The notes below the pieces were generated by a model. It worked only from the letters and a program-made list of their open reading frames with translations. It did not search any database and was not told where the DNA came from. From positions 571,020 to 635,019 of the forward strand of contig NZ_JARXRO010000014.1 of assembly GCF_029887935.1 (NCBI RefSeq): 64,000 bases of DNA, read 5' to 3'. This DNA comes from Luteimonas kalidii (lineage in GTDB: Bacteria > Pseudomonadota > Gammaproteobacteria > Xanthomonadales > Xanthomonadaceae). The position numbers and the translations under genes are program-made. Shown one piece after another: positions 32,928-42,573 of this stretch (its first letter is position 1; each line of letters begins with the position of its first letter).

Positions 32928-33815
32928 ATGAAAGCCCTGACCCTGACCGCCGCCCTGCTCGCCTGCCTGGGCACCGCGCCCGCCTTCGCCGCCACCCCGA
33001 TCGACGAGACCCGCCCGCTGGACGCGCGCGGCCAGCTGGAAGTGTCCAACGTGAAAGGGCGCATCGAAGTGCGCGCCTGGGACCGCGAGGAAGTGAAGAT
33101 CACCGGCAGCCTCGGCGACGGCGTCGAGCGGCTGCAGGTCGAAGGCGACCGCAAGTCGCTCGAGGTCAAGGTGCGCTACCCGCGCAACAGCCGCAATACC
33201 GAACCGACCACGCTGCTGCTCCAGGTGCCGCGCCAGGTCGAACTGGAAGTGGACGGCGTCGCCGTGGACATCGACGTCAATGGCATCGCCGGCCGCACGC
33301 TGGACATCGAGAGCGTCAGCGGCGACGTGGTGGCCGTGGGCGCGCCGCGCGAGGCCGACATCAGCAGCGTCAGCGGCAACCTGCAGCTCAACCTCAACTC
33401 CGACAACGTCGAAGTGGAGAGCGTGAGCGGCAACATCGTGCTGCGCGGGCGCATCGAGGGCGAGATTTCGGCCGAGACCGTCTCGGGCGACATCCGCATC
33501 GACTCGCGCGGCGAATCCACGCGCCGGCTGTCCACCAGCAGCGTGTCGGGCAGCGCCAGCTACACCGGCGGGCTGGCCCCGGGCGGCCGCATCAGTGCCG
33601 AATCGGTGAGCGGTGACATCCGCCTCGCGCTGCCGGCGGCGGTGTCGGCGCGGGTCAGCGCCGAGAGCTTCAGCGGCGACCTGCGCGCCCCCGGGGTGCA
33701 GATCGACAAGCCGAAATACGGGCCCGGCTCGAGCTTCGAACACACCTTCGGCGATGGCGCGGGCGAGATCCGGATGGAAACCTTCTCCGGCAACGCGGAG
33801 CTGGTCCTGGAGTGA
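32928..33815 (+). CDS. DUF4097-family exported beta-repeat protein
   Basis: A 295-residue secreted protein with a signal peptide (cleavage near AFAATP). The body is a series of repeats around SVSGD/N: DIESVSGDVVAV, DISSVSGNLQLNL, EVESVSGNIVLRG, SAETVSGDIRI, STSSVSGSAS, SAESVSGDIRLAL, SAESFSGDLRA, MKTFSGNA-like ends. This is the DUF4097/DUF4098 pattern, expected to fold as a stacked beta-solenoid. It is third after the sigma and anti-sigma genes with a ribosome site GAGGAGA, so it is likely part of the same unit, possibly as envelope sensor or target. The function of the family is unknown. Confidence 0.8.
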   Translation: MKALTLTAALLACLGTAPAFAATPIDETRPLDARGQLEVSNVKGRIEVRAWDREEVKITGSLGDGVERLQVEGDRKSLEVKVRYPRNSRNTEPTTLLLQVPRQVELEVDGVAVDIDVNGIAGRTLDIESVSGDVVAVGAPREADISSVSGNLQLNLNSDNVEVESVSGNIVLRGRIEGEISAETVSGDIRIDSRGESTRRLSTSSVSGSASYTGGLAPGGRISAESVSGDIRLALPAAVSARVSAESFSGDLRAPGVQIDKPKYGPGSSFEHTFGDGAGEIRMETFSGNAELVLE

Positions 33816-33912
33816 GCCGAACTGCCCCGCCCGGCCCATTGCCGGCACTGAATCCCCGCGCGCGCCTGCGGGCGCGGCCGTTCCGGGTGCGGTCGGTCCC
33901 GATGCGATGGAC

Positions 33913-33927
33913 GATGCCTGAGGCATC
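33913..33927. promoter_or_regulatory. inverted repeat upstream of XRE regulator
   Basis: GATGCC-TGA-GGCATC is a 6-bp inverted repeat. The right arm and following bases (GAGGCATCATC, 33920-33930) recur at 33972-33982, next to the long palindrome over the start codon, suggesting a repeated binding element in the control region. Confidence 0.4.
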
Positions 33928-33979
33928 ATCTTCGATCACGCCCGGCGGCACTGGCAGAACTTCGGGATAGCGAGGCATC

Positions 33980-34003
33980 ATCATCGGGAGATCTCCCGAT
34001 GAT
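33980..34003. promoter_or_regulatory. 24-bp perfect palindrome spanning RBS and start codon of XRE gene
   Basis: The 12-bp half-site ATCATCGGGAGA (33980-33991) is followed immediately by its exact complement (33992-34003). The right half includes the ATG at 33999-34001 and the left half includes the GGGAG ribosome site. It could be an operator for the encoded regulator, or an mRNA hairpin that hides the ribosome site. Confidence 0.6.
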
Positions 34004-34256
34004 TACCGCCCTCCAACTGCGCGCCGCACGCGCGATGCTCGGCATCGACCAGCGCCAGCTTGCCGCACTGGCCGGCGTGTCGCTGCCGACGGTCCAGCGC
34101 ATGGAGGCCGCTCCCTGCGCCGTGCACAGCGTCTCGGGCACCCTGGCGAAGGTGGTCGGCGCCCTGGACACGGCCGGCATCGAGCTGATCGGCAACGACC
34201 AGCCCAGCCGCGGCCGCGGCCGCGGCGTCCGCCTGAAGGCTGCGACGGACGCCTGA
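33999..34256 (+). CDS. XRE-family helix-turn-helix protein
   Basis: An 85-residue DNA-binding protein: [37 protein letters not shown] is a clear Cro/C1-type helix-turn-helix (helices about 5-15, 18-25, 29-37). A short C-terminal part ([20 protein letters not shown]) resembles the common tail of small transcriptional regulators in proteobacteria, and the last 16 residues are basic and glycine-rich. No partner toxin, phage or restriction gene is adjacent. A 24-bp palindrome covers its ribosome site and start codon, which points to autoregulation. Confidence 0.8.
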   Translation: MITALQLRAARAMLGIDQRQLAALAGVSLPTVQRMEAAPCAVHSVSGTLAKVVGALDTAGIELIGNDQPSRGRGRGVRLKAATDA

Positions 34257-34290
34257 CGCACGACGACCCGGTGGCGCGGCACAATGGGGC

Positions 34291-35109
34291 ATGTCATCCG
34301 CCGCCCCTTCGCCTCCCGTGTCCGCCCTGACCATCGCCGGATCCGATTCCGGCGGCGGTGCCGGCATCCAGGCCGACCTGCGCACCTTCGCCGCGCACGG
34401 CGTGCACGGGCTGTCGGCGATCACCGCGCTCACCGCGCAGCACACCCGCGGCGTCACCGCCGTGCATGTCCCGCCGGTGGCCTTCCTGCGGGCGCAGATC
34501 GACGCGTGTTTCGACGATTTCCGCATCCGGGCGGTCAAGCTCGGGATGCTCGCGAACGCGGCCGTCATCCACGCGGTCGCCGACGCGCTGGAGACGCACC
34601 GGCCGCCTTTCCTGGTGCTGGACCCGGTGATGGTCGCCACCTCCGGCGCGAAGCTGCTGGAGGACGAGGCGCTCGAAGCGATGCGCACGCGGCTGATCCC
34701 GCGCGCCGACCTGCTCACGCCCAACATCCCGGAAGCCGAGCTGCTTACCGGCATGCGGATCGCGGACGCAGCCGCCGCGGAGAGCGCACTCGAAGCGCTG
34801 GAGACGATGGGCTGCCGGGCGGTCCTGCTCAAGGGCGGGCACCTGGAGGAAGGCGCGCAGGTGATCGACCGCTACCGCGACGCGGGCGGCGAGGCCAGGT
34901 TCGTCCACGACCGCCTGCCCATCGAAGGCCACGGCACCGGCTGCACCCTGGCCTCGGCCGTAACGGCGCGGCTGTGCCAGGGCATGCCGATGGCGCAGGC
35001 CGCCGCCGAAGCGATCGAGTACGTGGGTCACGCCCTGCGCCTGGGCTACCGCCCCGGACGCGGCGAGGTGCGGGTGCTGGACCACATCGGCGCGGCGCCC
35101 CGCGCGTGA
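34291..35109 (+). CDS. thiD: hydroxymethylpyrimidine/phosphomethylpyrimidine kinase
   Basis: A 272-residue ribokinase-fold enzyme. Conserved parts: [80 protein letters not shown] and the catalytic [14 protein letters not shown] (anion hole and Asp/Cys region). It phosphorylates HMP and HMP-phosphate to HMP-diphosphate for thiamine synthesis. Only 34 bp separate it from the XRE gene and no thiamine riboswitch is visible. No other thiamine gene is nearby. Its stop overlaps a GTG start for the following hydrolase. Confidence 0.92.
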   Translation: MSSAAPSPPVSALTIAGSDSGGGAGIQADLRTFAAHGVHGLSAITALTAQHTRGVTAVHVPPVAFLRAQIDACFDDFRIRAVKLGMLANAAVIHAVADALETHRPPFLVLDPVMVATSGAKLLEDEALEAMRTRLIPRADLLTPNIPEAELLTGMRIADAAAAESALEALETMGCRAVLLKGGHLEEGAQVIDRYRDAGGEARFVHDRLPIEGHGTGCTLASAVTARLCQGMPMAQAAAEAIEYVGHALRLGYRPGRGEVRVLDHIGAAPRA

Positions 35110-35966
35110 GTCCCGTCGTGTCCACCCTGGAGACCGACGTCCGTGCGGACGACGGCCACCGATGGCGACTGCTCGCACGGGTTCCGCAGGCCCCCCGGCA
35201 GGCACTGCTGTGGCTGCCGGCGCTGGGCGTGGCCGCGCGCCATTATCTTGCGTTCGCCGACGCGCTCGCGCAGCGCGGGGTCGCCGTGTTCGTGCATGAA
35301 TGGCGCGGCCACGGCTCGAGCGACGTGCGCGCCGGGCGAGGCTGCGACTGGGGCTACCGCGAATTGCTGCTGCACGATCTTCCCGCCAGCCAGGCCGCTG
35401 CCAGGCGCTTGCTGCTGAACAACCCGCCGCACCTGATCGGCGGCCACAGCCTGGGCGGGCAGCTGGCCTGCTGCCGGCTTGCGATGGCGCCCGACACGGC
35501 CGCGGCGCTGTGGCTGGTCGCCAGCGGCGCGCCCTACTGGCGGAGTTTCCCGATGCCGCAGCGCCTGCTGCTGCCGCTGGCCTACCGGTTCCTGCCCTGG
35601 CTGGCGCGCACGCGCGGCGCGCTGCCGGGCCGGCGGATCGGGTTCGGTGGCAACGAGGCCGCCGGCGTGATCCGGGACTGGGCCCGCACCGCGCTCAGCG
35701 GCCGCTACGCCGCCGAGGGCCTGGACGTGGACCTGGAGGCCGCGATGTCCCGCGTGATCCGACCGGTACGCGCCGTGCTGCTCGCACAGGACTGGCTGGC
35801 GCCGCGCGGCTCGCTCGACTTCCTGCTCGCCAGGATGCCGGCGGCGCCGGCGCAGGCCATCTGCATGGACGCGCACGCGGCGGGCACGCGGGCGGACCAC
35901 TACGCCTGGATGAAGACGCCCGACGCCGTCGTCGACCGGCTGCTGGCTCAACCGGGCTCGGCGTAG
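35106..35966 (+). CDS. alpha/beta hydrolase family protein
   Basis: A 286-residue alpha/beta hydrolase. After an N-terminal strand region, the segment [40 protein letters not shown] is the lid-preceding fold, and [14 protein letters not shown] is the nucleophile elbow (GHSLGG, Ser about residue 118). A late His in DHYAWMKTP is a candidate catalytic base. It looks like a serine-type esterase or lipase-like hydrolase with unknown substrate. The start is taken as GTG 35106, overlapping the thiD stop (GTGA); a second GTG at 35118 is possible. Its last 19 bp overlap the convergent galE gene. Confidence 0.8.
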   Translation: MSPVVSTLETDVRADDGHRWRLLARVPQAPRQALLWLPALGVAARHYLAFADALAQRGVAVFVHEWRGHGSSDVRAGRGCDWGYRELLLHDLPASQAAARRLLLNNPPHLIGGHSLGGQLACCRLAMAPDTAAALWLVASGAPYWRSFPMPQRLLLPLAYRFLPWLARTRGALPGRRIGFGGNEAAGVIRDWARTALSGRYAAEGLDVDLEAAMSRVIRPVRAVLLAQDWLAPRGSLDFLLARMPAAPAQAICMDAHAAGTRADHYAWMKTPDAVVDRLLAQPGSA

Positions 35967-36967
35967 CCGGTCGGATTCATCGACTGCCAGCGCCAGGCAT
36001 CGCGGCACATGGCGTCGACGTCGAGGGTGGCGCGCCAGCCCAGCAGCGACTGCGCGCGTGCCGGGTCTGCGTAGACCTCGGCCACGTCGCCCGGACGGCG
36101 GCCGACGATCTCGTAGGGCACCGCGCGCCCCGACGCCCGTTCGAACGCCTGTACCAGCTGCAGCACGCTCACCCCGGTGCCGGTGCCGAGGTTGACGGTG
36201 AACCCCGCGCCGGTGCGCTCCAGCGTGTCCAGCGCATCGGCATGGGCACGGGCCAGGTCGAGCACATGGATGTAGTCGCGCACACCGGTGCCGTCGACCG
36301 TGGGCCAGTCGCCGCCGTAGATGCTCAGCGCCGGGCGCCGGCCCACCGCCACCTGGCAGATGTAGGGCATCAGATTGTTCGGCACCCCGCCCGGATCCTC
36401 GCCGATCAGACCCGAGCCGTGCGCGCCGACCGGATTGAAATAGCGCAGCACGCCGGCCTGGAACCCGGGCTCGGCGCTGCACAGGTCGGCGATCAGCTGC
36501 TCCATCACCAGCTTGGTGCGGCCGTAGGGGTTGGTGACCCGCAGCGGCGCGTCCTCGTCCACCGGGACCCGCTCCGGATCGCCGTAGACCGTGGCCGAGG
36601 AACTGAAGACCAGCCGCGCCACGCCCGCTTCGCGCATCGCCTGCAGCAGGTTCAGCGTGCCGGTGATGTTGTTGTCGAAGTAGTCCAGCGGCCGCTCGCA
36701 GGACTCGCCCACCGCCTTGAGCGCGGCGAAATGCACCACCGCGTCGAATCCGGCACCGGCGAGCAGCGTGCGCGTCGCCTCGCGGTCGCGCAGATCGACG
36801 TTGCGGAACGCGAGCGGCGCGCCGATGATCGCCTGCAGCCGCTCGAGCACCCGCGGCGAACTGTTGCTGAGGTTGTCGGCCACCACCAGGTCATGGCCAC
36901 GCGCGGCCAGTTCGATGCAGGTGTGGCTGCCGATGTAGCCGGTGCCGCCGAAGACCAGGATGCGCAT
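35948..36967 (-). CDS. galE: UDP-glucose 4-epimerase
   Basis: A 339-residue short-chain dehydrogenase/reductase of the extended type. NAD binding: [27 protein letters not shown]. Catalytic residues: SSSATVYGD (Ser) and [13 protein letters not shown] (YxxxK). Substrate-binding and family markers [20 protein letters not shown] and [16 protein letters not shown] identify GalE. It interconverts UDP-glucose and UDP-galactose and supplies sugar donors. It lies at the left edge of the exopolysaccharide locus, divergent from tviB, and overlaps the hydrolase gene by 19 bp at the 3' end. Confidence 0.92.
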   Translation of the reverse strand: MRILVFGGTGYIGSHTCIELAARGHDLVVADNLSNSSPRVLERLQAIIGAPLAFRNVDLRDREATRTLLAGAGFDAVVHFAALKAVGESCERPLDYFDNNITGTLNLLQAMREAGVARLVFSSSATVYGDPERVPVDEDAPLRVTNPYGRTKLVMEQLIADLCSAEPGFQAGVLRYFNPVGAHGSGLIGEDPGGVPNNLMPYICQVAVGRRPALSIYGGDWPTVDGTGVRDYIHVLDLARAHADALDTLERTGAGFTVNLGTGTGVSVLQLVQAFERASGRAVPYEIVGRRPGDVAEVYADPARAQSLLGWRATLDVDAMCRDAWRWQSMNPTGYAEPG

Positions 36968-37165
36968 GCGCGGGGTCCGACTCGTGTCCGGCGCGCATTA
37001 TCCACCACCCGGGGCGGGTTCCGGTCGCGGTGCGCGCTGGCCTGTCGCGGTCGCATCCCGCGTTGTGCATTGGCGCATGCGTGGATCCGATCCCCGTCCG
37101 CGGCCGGACGGTCGCGCGGCCGCGGTCCGCTAGACTGCGCCCGCCCACCAACGACAGCCGACCGG

Positions 37166-38455
37166 ATGACCGCCACCCTTCCCGACCGCAACGACGTCCG
37201 CATCGCCATCATCGGCCTGGGCTATGTGGGACTCCCCCTGGCCGCCGCGTTCGGCCGCCAGTACCCCACGCTCGGCTTCGACATCGACGCCGCGCGCATC
37301 GACGACCTGCGCCGCCACCACGACCACACCCTGGAGATGTCGCCCGAGGAACTGCGCGCCTCCACCCACCTCGCCTGTTCGTCGGATCCGGCGGATCTGG
37401 CCACGTGCAACGTGTTCATCGTCACCGTGCCCACCCCGATCGACAACTACAAGCGGCCGGACCTGCGTCCGCTGGAGTCGGCCAGCCGCACCGTCGGCCG
37501 CGCGATCGCCCGTGGCGGGGTCGCGATCTTCGAGTCCACCGTCTATCCGGGCGCGACCGAGGAAGTGTGCGTGCCGATCATCGAGCACGAATCCGGGCTG
37601 GCGTTCAATCGGGACTTCTTCGCCGGGTACAGCCCCGAGCGCATCAATCCGGGCGACAAGGAGCACCGGCTGGAGACGATCCTCAAGGTGACGTCGGGCT
37701 CGACGCCCGAAGTGGCCGATTTCGTCGACGCGCTGTACGCCAGCGTGGTCACCGCCGGCACCCACAAGGCCTCGAGCATCCGCGTGGCCGAGGCGGCGAA
37801 GGTGATCGAGAACACCCAGCGCGACGTCAACATCGCCCTGATCAACGAGCTGGCGCTGATCTTCGGCCGGCTCGGCATCGACACCCACGAGGTGCTCGAG
37901 GCGGCAGGCACGAAGTGGAATTTCCTGCCCTTCCGCCCCGGGCTGGTCGGCGGCCACTGCATCGGCGTGGATCCGTACTACCTGACGCACAAGGCGCAGG
38001 AGATTGGCTACCACCCCGAAGTGATCCTGGCCGGGCGCCGGCTCAACGACAGCATGGGCGCGCACGTGGCGCAGCGGGTGGTCAAGCTGATGCAGCAGCG
38101 CGGCCTGCGCACCGCCGGGGCCCGGGTGCTGATCCTGGGCCTGGCATTCAAGGAGAACTGCCCGGACCTGCGCAACACGCGCGTGACCGACATCATCGAC
38201 GAACTGCGCACCTACAGCGTCGAGGTCGACGTGCACGACCCGTGGGTCTCGCCGGCGCAGGCGCGCCACGAGTACGGCATCGATCCGGTCGCCGAGCCCG
38301 CGGCCGGCAGCTACGACGCCGTGGTCCTGGCGGTCGCCCACCGCGAGTTCGTCGCCCTGGGCGCGGACGGCGTGCGCGCGCTGTGCAAGCCCGAGGCGAT
38401 CGTGTTCGACGTCAAGCGCGCGCTGCCGCGCGAGCGCGTCGACGGCTGCCTCTGA
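37166..38455 (+). CDS. tviB: UDP-N-acetylglucosamine 6-dehydrogenase (TviB/WbpO type)
   Basis: A 429-residue nucleotide-sugar dehydrogenase. NAD motif: [18 protein letters not shown]. Signature segments [50 protein letters not shown], and catalytic Cys in [17 protein letters not shown], followed by [18 protein letters not shown]. These match TviB of Salmonella Vi antigen closely, rather than UDP-glucose dehydrogenase. It converts UDP-GlcNAc to UDP-N-acetylglucosaminuronate for the polymer made by this locus. The ATG at 37166 follows a 198-bp gap shared with divergent galE, which should hold the promoters. Confidence 0.9.
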   Translation: MTATLPDRNDVRIAIIGLGYVGLPLAAAFGRQYPTLGFDIDAARIDDLRRHHDHTLEMSPEELRASTHLACSSDPADLATCNVFIVTVPTPIDNYKRPDLRPLESASRTVGRAIARGGVAIFESTVYPGATEEVCVPIIEHESGLAFNRDFFAGYSPERINPGDKEHRLETILKVTSGSTPEVADFVDALYASVVTAGTHKASSIRVAEAAKVIENTQRDVNIALINELALIFGRLGIDTHEVLEAAGTKWNFLPFRPGLVGGHCIGVDPYYLTHKAQEIGYHPEVILAGRRLNDSMGAHVAQRVVKLMQQRGLRTAGARVLILGLAFKENCPDLRNTRVTDIIDELRTYSVEVDVHDPWVSPAQARHEYGIDPVAEPAAGSYDAVVLAVAHREFVALGADGVRALCKPEAIVFDVKRALPRERVDGCL

Positions 38456-38473
38456 CCTTCCAAGGAGTTTTCC

Positions 38474-39481
38474 ATGCGCGTCCTGGTCACCGGCGCCGCC
38501 GGTTTCATCGGTTCCCACCTCAGCCACCGCCTGGCCGAGCGCGGCGACGAGGTGCTCGGCTTCGACAACCTCAACAACTATTACGATCCGGCGCTCAAGC
38601 AGGCGCGCCTGGACCGGCTGCTGCCCGTCCCCGGCTTCTCGTTCGTCAAGGGCGCGCTCGAGGACCGCGGCACGCTGGAGCGCGCGTTCGCCAACTTCCG
38701 TCCGCAGCGGGTGGTCAACCTGGCCGCCCAGGCCGGCGTGCGCTATTCGCTGGAGAATCCGCATGCCTACATCGACAGCAACATCACCGGCTTCACCAAC
38801 GTGCTCGAGGCCTGCCGCCACGGCGGCGTCGAGCACCTGGTCTACGCCTCGTCGAGTTCGGTCTACGGCGCCAACCGGAAGCTGCCGTTCGCGGTCGAGG
38901 ACAGCGTCGACCATCCGGTGAGCCTGTACGCGGCCACCAAGAAGGCCAACGAGCTGATGGCGCACACCTACAGCCACCTGTTCGCGCTGCCGACCACGGG
39001 CCTGCGCTTCTTCACCGTGTATGGCCCGTGGGGCCGACCGGACATGGCGCTGTTCCTGTTCACGAAGAATATTCTGGAGGGCAGGCCGATCGACGTGTTC
39101 AACCACGGCCGGCACAGCCGCGACTTCACCTACGTCGACGACATCGTCGAGGGCGTGATCCGCACCCTGGACCGCGTACCCGGCCCCGATCCCGACTACG
39201 ACCCGTTCCTGCCCAACCCCGGATCGTCCAGCGCGCCGTACCGCGTCTACAACATCGGCAACCACAGCCCGGTGCAGCTGCTGCGCTACATCGAGGTGCT
39301 GGAGGACTGCCTGGGCCGCAAGGCCGAGAAGAACCTGCTGCCGATGCAGCCGGGGGACGTGCCCGACACCGAGGCCGACGTCTCGGCGCTGCAGCGGGAC
39401 ACCGGCTACACGCCGGCCACGCCGATCGAGACCGGCGTGCGCAACTTCGTGGAGTGGTACCGGGCGTTCTACGGCGCCTGA
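38474..39481 (+). CDS. UDP-glucuronate 4-epimerase-like NAD-dependent epimerase
   Basis: A 335-residue extended [23 protein letters not shown], the GlcA-epimerase mark [47 protein letters not shown] with YAATKKANE (YxxxK), and [17 protein letters not shown]. These features are typical of UDP-glucuronate 4-epimerases such as CapI, giving UDP-galacturonate, but the enzyme may instead act on the N-acetylated uronic acid from the upstream tviB product. It follows tviB by 18 bp with a ribosome site AAGGAG, so they are one operon. Confidence 0.88.
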   Translation: MRVLVTGAAGFIGSHLSHRLAERGDEVLGFDNLNNYYDPALKQARLDRLLPVPGFSFVKGALEDRGTLERAFANFRPQRVVNLAAQAGVRYSLENPHAYIDSNITGFTNVLEACRHGGVEHLVYASSSSVYGANRKLPFAVEDSVDHPVSLYAATKKANELMAHTYSHLFALPTTGLRFFTVYGPWGRPDMALFLFTKNILEGRPIDVFNHGRHSRDFTYVDDIVEGVIRTLDRVPGPDPDYDPFLPNPGSSSAPYRVYNIGNHSPVQLLRYIEVLEDCLGRKAEKNLLPMQPGDVPDTEADVSALQRDTGYTPATPIETGVRNFVEWYRAFYGA

Positions 39482-39574
39482 ACGCGGCGCGCCCGCGCGC
39501 CTGGCGCCGCGGTGTCCGCGACAGCGGTGTTTTCGCGTTTGTCTTCGTATCGGAAACACCACGGGGACTCACCA

Positions 39575-40195
39575 ATGCGCATGCTCCGCCTCGTCGCGGC
39601 CTTCTTCATCCTGCCCCTGCTCGGCGCGTGCGCGTCGAGCGTGCCGCAGTCGTCCTCGCCGCCGCCCGCGGTGCAGGCCCTGCTCGACGATTACCTGATC
39701 GGGGTCGACGACGAAGTCCAGGTGTCGGTCTGGCGCAACCCGGAGCTGGGGATCACCGTACCGGTGCGCCCGGACGGCAGGATCTCGGTGCCGCTGGTCG
39801 GTGACGTCGTCGCCGGCGGCCGCACGCCCGACCAGGTCGCTGCCGACATCCAGGAGAAGCTGGGCGCGTACGTGCGCGACCCGCAGGTGGCGGTGATCCT
39901 GACCCAGCTGCGCAGCCATGAATACCTCTCGCGGGTGCGCGTGACCGGCGCGGTGCGGCAGCCGGTGTCGATCCCCTATCGCCAGGGCATGACCGTGCTC
40001 GATGCGGTGCTCGCCGCTGGCGGCGTGACCGAGTTCGCCGCGCCCGATCGCGCCGACCTGTTCCGCCGCAACGAGGACGCCACCACCACGTCCTATGCGG
40101 TGCGCCTGGACCGGATCCTCAACCGCGGCGAACTGGACACCAACTACCCGGTCGCCCCGGGTGACGTCATCACCATCCCGGAGCGCACGTTCTGA
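39575..40195 (+). CDS. polysaccharide export lipoprotein (Wza-like, exosortase-A type)
   Basis: A 206-residue outer-membrane lipoprotein: signal MRMLRLVAAFFILPLLGAC with lipobox (Cys near residue 19), then a polysaccharide-export (Poly_export) domain LDDYLIGVDDEVQVSVWRNPELGITVPVRPDGRISVPLVGDVVAGG and an SLBB-type region RVTGAVRQPVSIPYRQGMTVLDAVLAAGGVTEF. It is shorter than Wza (about 360-380 residues), as usual for the PEP-CTERM/XrtA-system export protein. It would form the outer-membrane conduit for the polymer. The stop overlaps the next gene start by 1 bp (TGATG). A 7-bp inverted repeat (GGTGTTT/AAACACC, 39526-39560) lies in its leader. Confidence 0.87.
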   Translation: MRMLRLVAAFFILPLLGACASSVPQSSSPPPAVQALLDDYLIGVDDEVQVSVWRNPELGITVPVRPDGRISVPLVGDVVAGGRTPDQVAADIQEKLGAYVRDPQVAVILTQLRSHEYLSRVRVTGAVRQPVSIPYRQGMTVLDAVLAAGGVTEFAAPDRADLFRRNEDATTTSYAVRLDRILNRGELDTNYPVAPGDVITIPERTF

Positions 40196-41778
40196 TGGCG
40201 CCTTCATCGCTGCCGGCGGCGCGGCCGCCGGCCCAGGCCCGCAAGGCCGACGACCTCAAGCCGGACGAACTGCTGGTCGTGCTCTACAAGGAAGCGCGCA
40301 AGCGGATCCTCGCCATCGCCGCCACCTTCGCCGTGGTGATGCTGCTGACCCTGTTCATCGGGCTGATCATCATTCCGCGCAACTACACCTCGTCGACCAC
40401 GATCCTGGCCCAGGAAAGCGACATCATCCAGCCGCTGCTGGAGGGCCGCGCAGTCCCGACCGGCGTGTCCGACCGCGCCGGACGCGCACGCCAGATCGTG
40501 TACAGCAGCCGCGTGCTCGAGCGCATCCTCGAGGTCGGCGGCTGGACCGAGCGCGACCTGACCCCGCTCCAGCGCGACAAGCTGATGGAGGACATCCGCA
40601 ACAACACCATGGTCAACGCCCCGCGCGGCGACCTGGTGCAGATCGACTACCGCGACACCGACCCCGAGCGCGCCTACCGCGTCGCCAACGCCTTCAGCAC
40701 GTTGTTCATCGAGGAGACATTGGCGACCAAGGCGCGCGAGAGCCGCGACGCCTACGAGTTCATCGACAAGCAGGTCAAGGAATACCACGCCAAGCTCACC
40801 GGCGCCGAGCAGAACCTGCAGGACTACCGCTCCCGCAACGCCGATGCACAGCCGGGCAGTGCGACCGACACCAACACCCGCATCACCTCGCTGCGCAGCC
40901 AGGTCGAGCAGTCGCGCATGCAGCTGCTGGAACAGGAATCGCGCGCCGAGGCGATCACCTCGCAGCTGTCCGGCGAGTCGGCGGTGACCGCGGTGCACAC
41001 CCGCGAGAACCTGTTCAACACCCAGCTGATCGAACTGCGCGCGGAACTCGACCGGCTGATGCTGACCTACACCGAACGCCATCCCGACGTGGTGCGCATC
41101 CGCCACCAGATCGAGGACCTGCAGCGCGCGCTCGCCGCCGAGCAGCAGCGCCGCGCCCAGGGCGGCGGTGCGACCGGCAGCGAAGAAGCCCAGCTCAACC
41201 CGCTGTACAACGAGCTGCGCAGCCAGCAGGCGCAGGCGCGACGGGAAGCGGCCGGCATCCGCTCGCGCATGGGCGTGGCGCAGACGCTGCTCGACCAGGA
41301 GCTCGACCGCAGCCGGCGCATCGCCGCTTCCGAGAGCGCGCTGGCCGAGCTGACCCGCGACTACGAGGTGAACCGCGAGATCTACCAGGATCTGCTGCGC
41401 CGGCGCGAGAACGCCCGCGTGTCGATGGGCCTGGACCAGGAGAACCGCGGCCTGACCCTGCGCGTGCAGGACCCGGCCACGGTGCCGCTGCGTCCCAGCG
41501 GGCTGCGCTTCATGCACATCGCCGCGGCCGGCGCGGTGCTCGCGATCGGCCTGCCGCTGGGATTGCTGTTCCTGCTCGCGCGCTTCGACCCGCGGGTACG
41601 CTCGCCGCGCCAGATCCAGACGCGCACGCCGTACACGCTGCTCACCGTGATTCCGCCCTACCCCACGCCGCGCGAGCGTCGCCGCCAGTCGCTCAGGCTC
41701 GCCATGAGCGCGGCGATGGTCTGCAGCGTGTTCGTGGTCTACGGGCTGGTCTTCGCTCTCAAGCTCGCGGCTGCCTGA
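40195..41778 (+). CDS. polysaccharide chain-length determinant (Wzz domain, exosortase-A type)
   Basis: A 527-residue inner-membrane protein. It has an N-terminal Wzz domain with a first membrane segment (about 42-62, ILAIAATFAVVMLLTLFIGLI), a long periplasmic helical region rich in coiled-coil (about 170-400, including VKEYHAKLTGAEQNLQDYRSRNAD and EQQRRAQGG), and two C-terminal hydrophobic segments (about 440-465 and 500-520). No kinase domain is fused. It matches the XrtA-system chain-length proteins, which set polymer length together with a separate CpsD-like ATPase, encoded next. Overlaps the export lipoprotein gene by 1 bp. Confidence 0.87.
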   Translation: MAPSSLPAARPPAQARKADDLKPDELLVVLYKEARKRILAIAATFAVVMLLTLFIGLIIIPRNYTSSTTILAQESDIIQPLLEGRAVPTGVSDRAGRARQIVYSSRVLERILEVGGWTERDLTPLQRDKLMEDIRNNTMVNAPRGDLVQIDYRDTDPERAYRVANAFSTLFIEETLATKARESRDAYEFIDKQVKEYHAKLTGAEQNLQDYRSRNADAQPGSATDTNTRITSLRSQVEQSRMQLLEQESRAEAITSQLSGESAVTAVHTRENLFNTQLIELRAELDRLMLTYTERHPDVVRIRHQIEDLQRALAAEQQRRAQGGGATGSEEAQLNPLYNELRSQQAQARREAAGIRSRMGVAQTLLDQELDRSRRIAASESALAELTRDYEVNREIYQDLLRRRENARVSMGLDQENRGLTLRVQDPATVPLRPSGLRFMHIAAAGAVLAIGLPLGLLFLLARFDPRVRSPRQIQTRTPYTLLTVIPPYPTPRERRRQSLRLAMSAAMVCSVFVVYGLVFALKLAAA

Positions 41779-41818
41779 GCGCACGCCCATGCAACTCCAT
41801 ACCCGCCAGGACCACCAG

Positions 41819-42553
41819 ATGAATGCGTATCCGAACGATGCGGCCGATGCCCCCGACGGCGGGACGTCGCGCTCGATCGTCCGTGCCACCGAGCCGCAGG
41901 CGCTCACCACCCGCGCGCTCGAGGAGCGCCGGCTGATCCACCGCAACGACTCGGCACGGGTGCAGGCGGACGCGTTCCGCGACCTGCGCACGCGCCTGCT
42001 CGCCCAGCGCGGCGAGACCAACTTCGTCACCCTGGTGGCTCCGGTGGTGCCGGGCTGCGGCGCGAGCTTCGTCGCCCGCAACCTCGCCGCGGCGTTCGCG
42101 TTCGACGAGACCAAGGTGGCGACGCTGGTCGATTGCGACGCGCTGCACCCGGCGCAGCATGCCGCACTGGACGTCGAGGCACCCACGGGCGGCCTGATGG
42201 ACTACATCGAAGGCAACGTCGGCGAACTGCAGCAGGTGCACTACCGCACCGGCCTGCCGCGGCTGTACCTGGTGCCGGCCGGCAGCGTGCGCGAGATCGC
42301 GGGCGAGTCGTTCTCGTCGCTGCGCATGCGCACCCTGGTGGACTCGCTGCGCAGCAGCCACTCCAACCGCTACGTGGTGCTCGACAGCCCGCCCGTGCTG
42401 CGCTCGCCCGACGCGCGCATCCTGTCCGACCTGGCCGACCTGATCGTGCTGGTGGCCGGCTACGGGCGCGTGACCACCGACCAGATCGAGAAGGCGGCGG
42501 CCAACTTCGATCCGGACAAGCTGGCCGGCGTCGTCTTCAACGACCTCCATTGA
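41819..42553 (+). CDS. CpsD/CapB-like P-loop protein with degenerate Walker A
   Basis: A 244-residue MinD/BY-kinase-like protein. After a 60-residue leader (DAFRDLRTRLL) comes the nucleotide site: VTLVAPVVPGCGASFVARNLAAAFA (about 70-94), where the P-loop lysine is missing (GCGAS instead of GxGKS/T), then the Walker A' strand VATLVDCD and Walker B-like YVVLDSPPVL. The C-terminus ends FNDLH with no tyrosine cluster. Therefore it is probably not an active autokinase but a partner of the Wzz protein. An in-frame ATG at 41789 would add ten residues; 41819 has a better ribosome site (AGGA). Confidence 0.75.
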   Translation: MNAYPNDAADAPDGGTSRSIVRATEPQALTTRALEERRLIHRNDSARVQADAFRDLRTRLLAQRGETNFVTLVAPVVPGCGASFVARNLAAAFAFDETKVATLVDCDALHPAQHAALDVEAPTGGLMDYIEGNVGELQQVHYRTGLPRLYLVPAGSVREIAGESFSSLRMRTLVDSLRSSHSNRYVVLDSPPVLRSPDARILSDLADLIVLVAGYGRVTTDQIEKAAANFDPDKLAGVVFNDLH

Positions 42554-42573
42554 ACCGCGACGGACTGCCCGCC

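Noticed and set aside
34257-34290. Thiamine (TPP) riboswitch ahead of thiD
   Set aside because: Only 34 bp separate thiD from the preceding gene, too short for the element, and no conserved bases are present.
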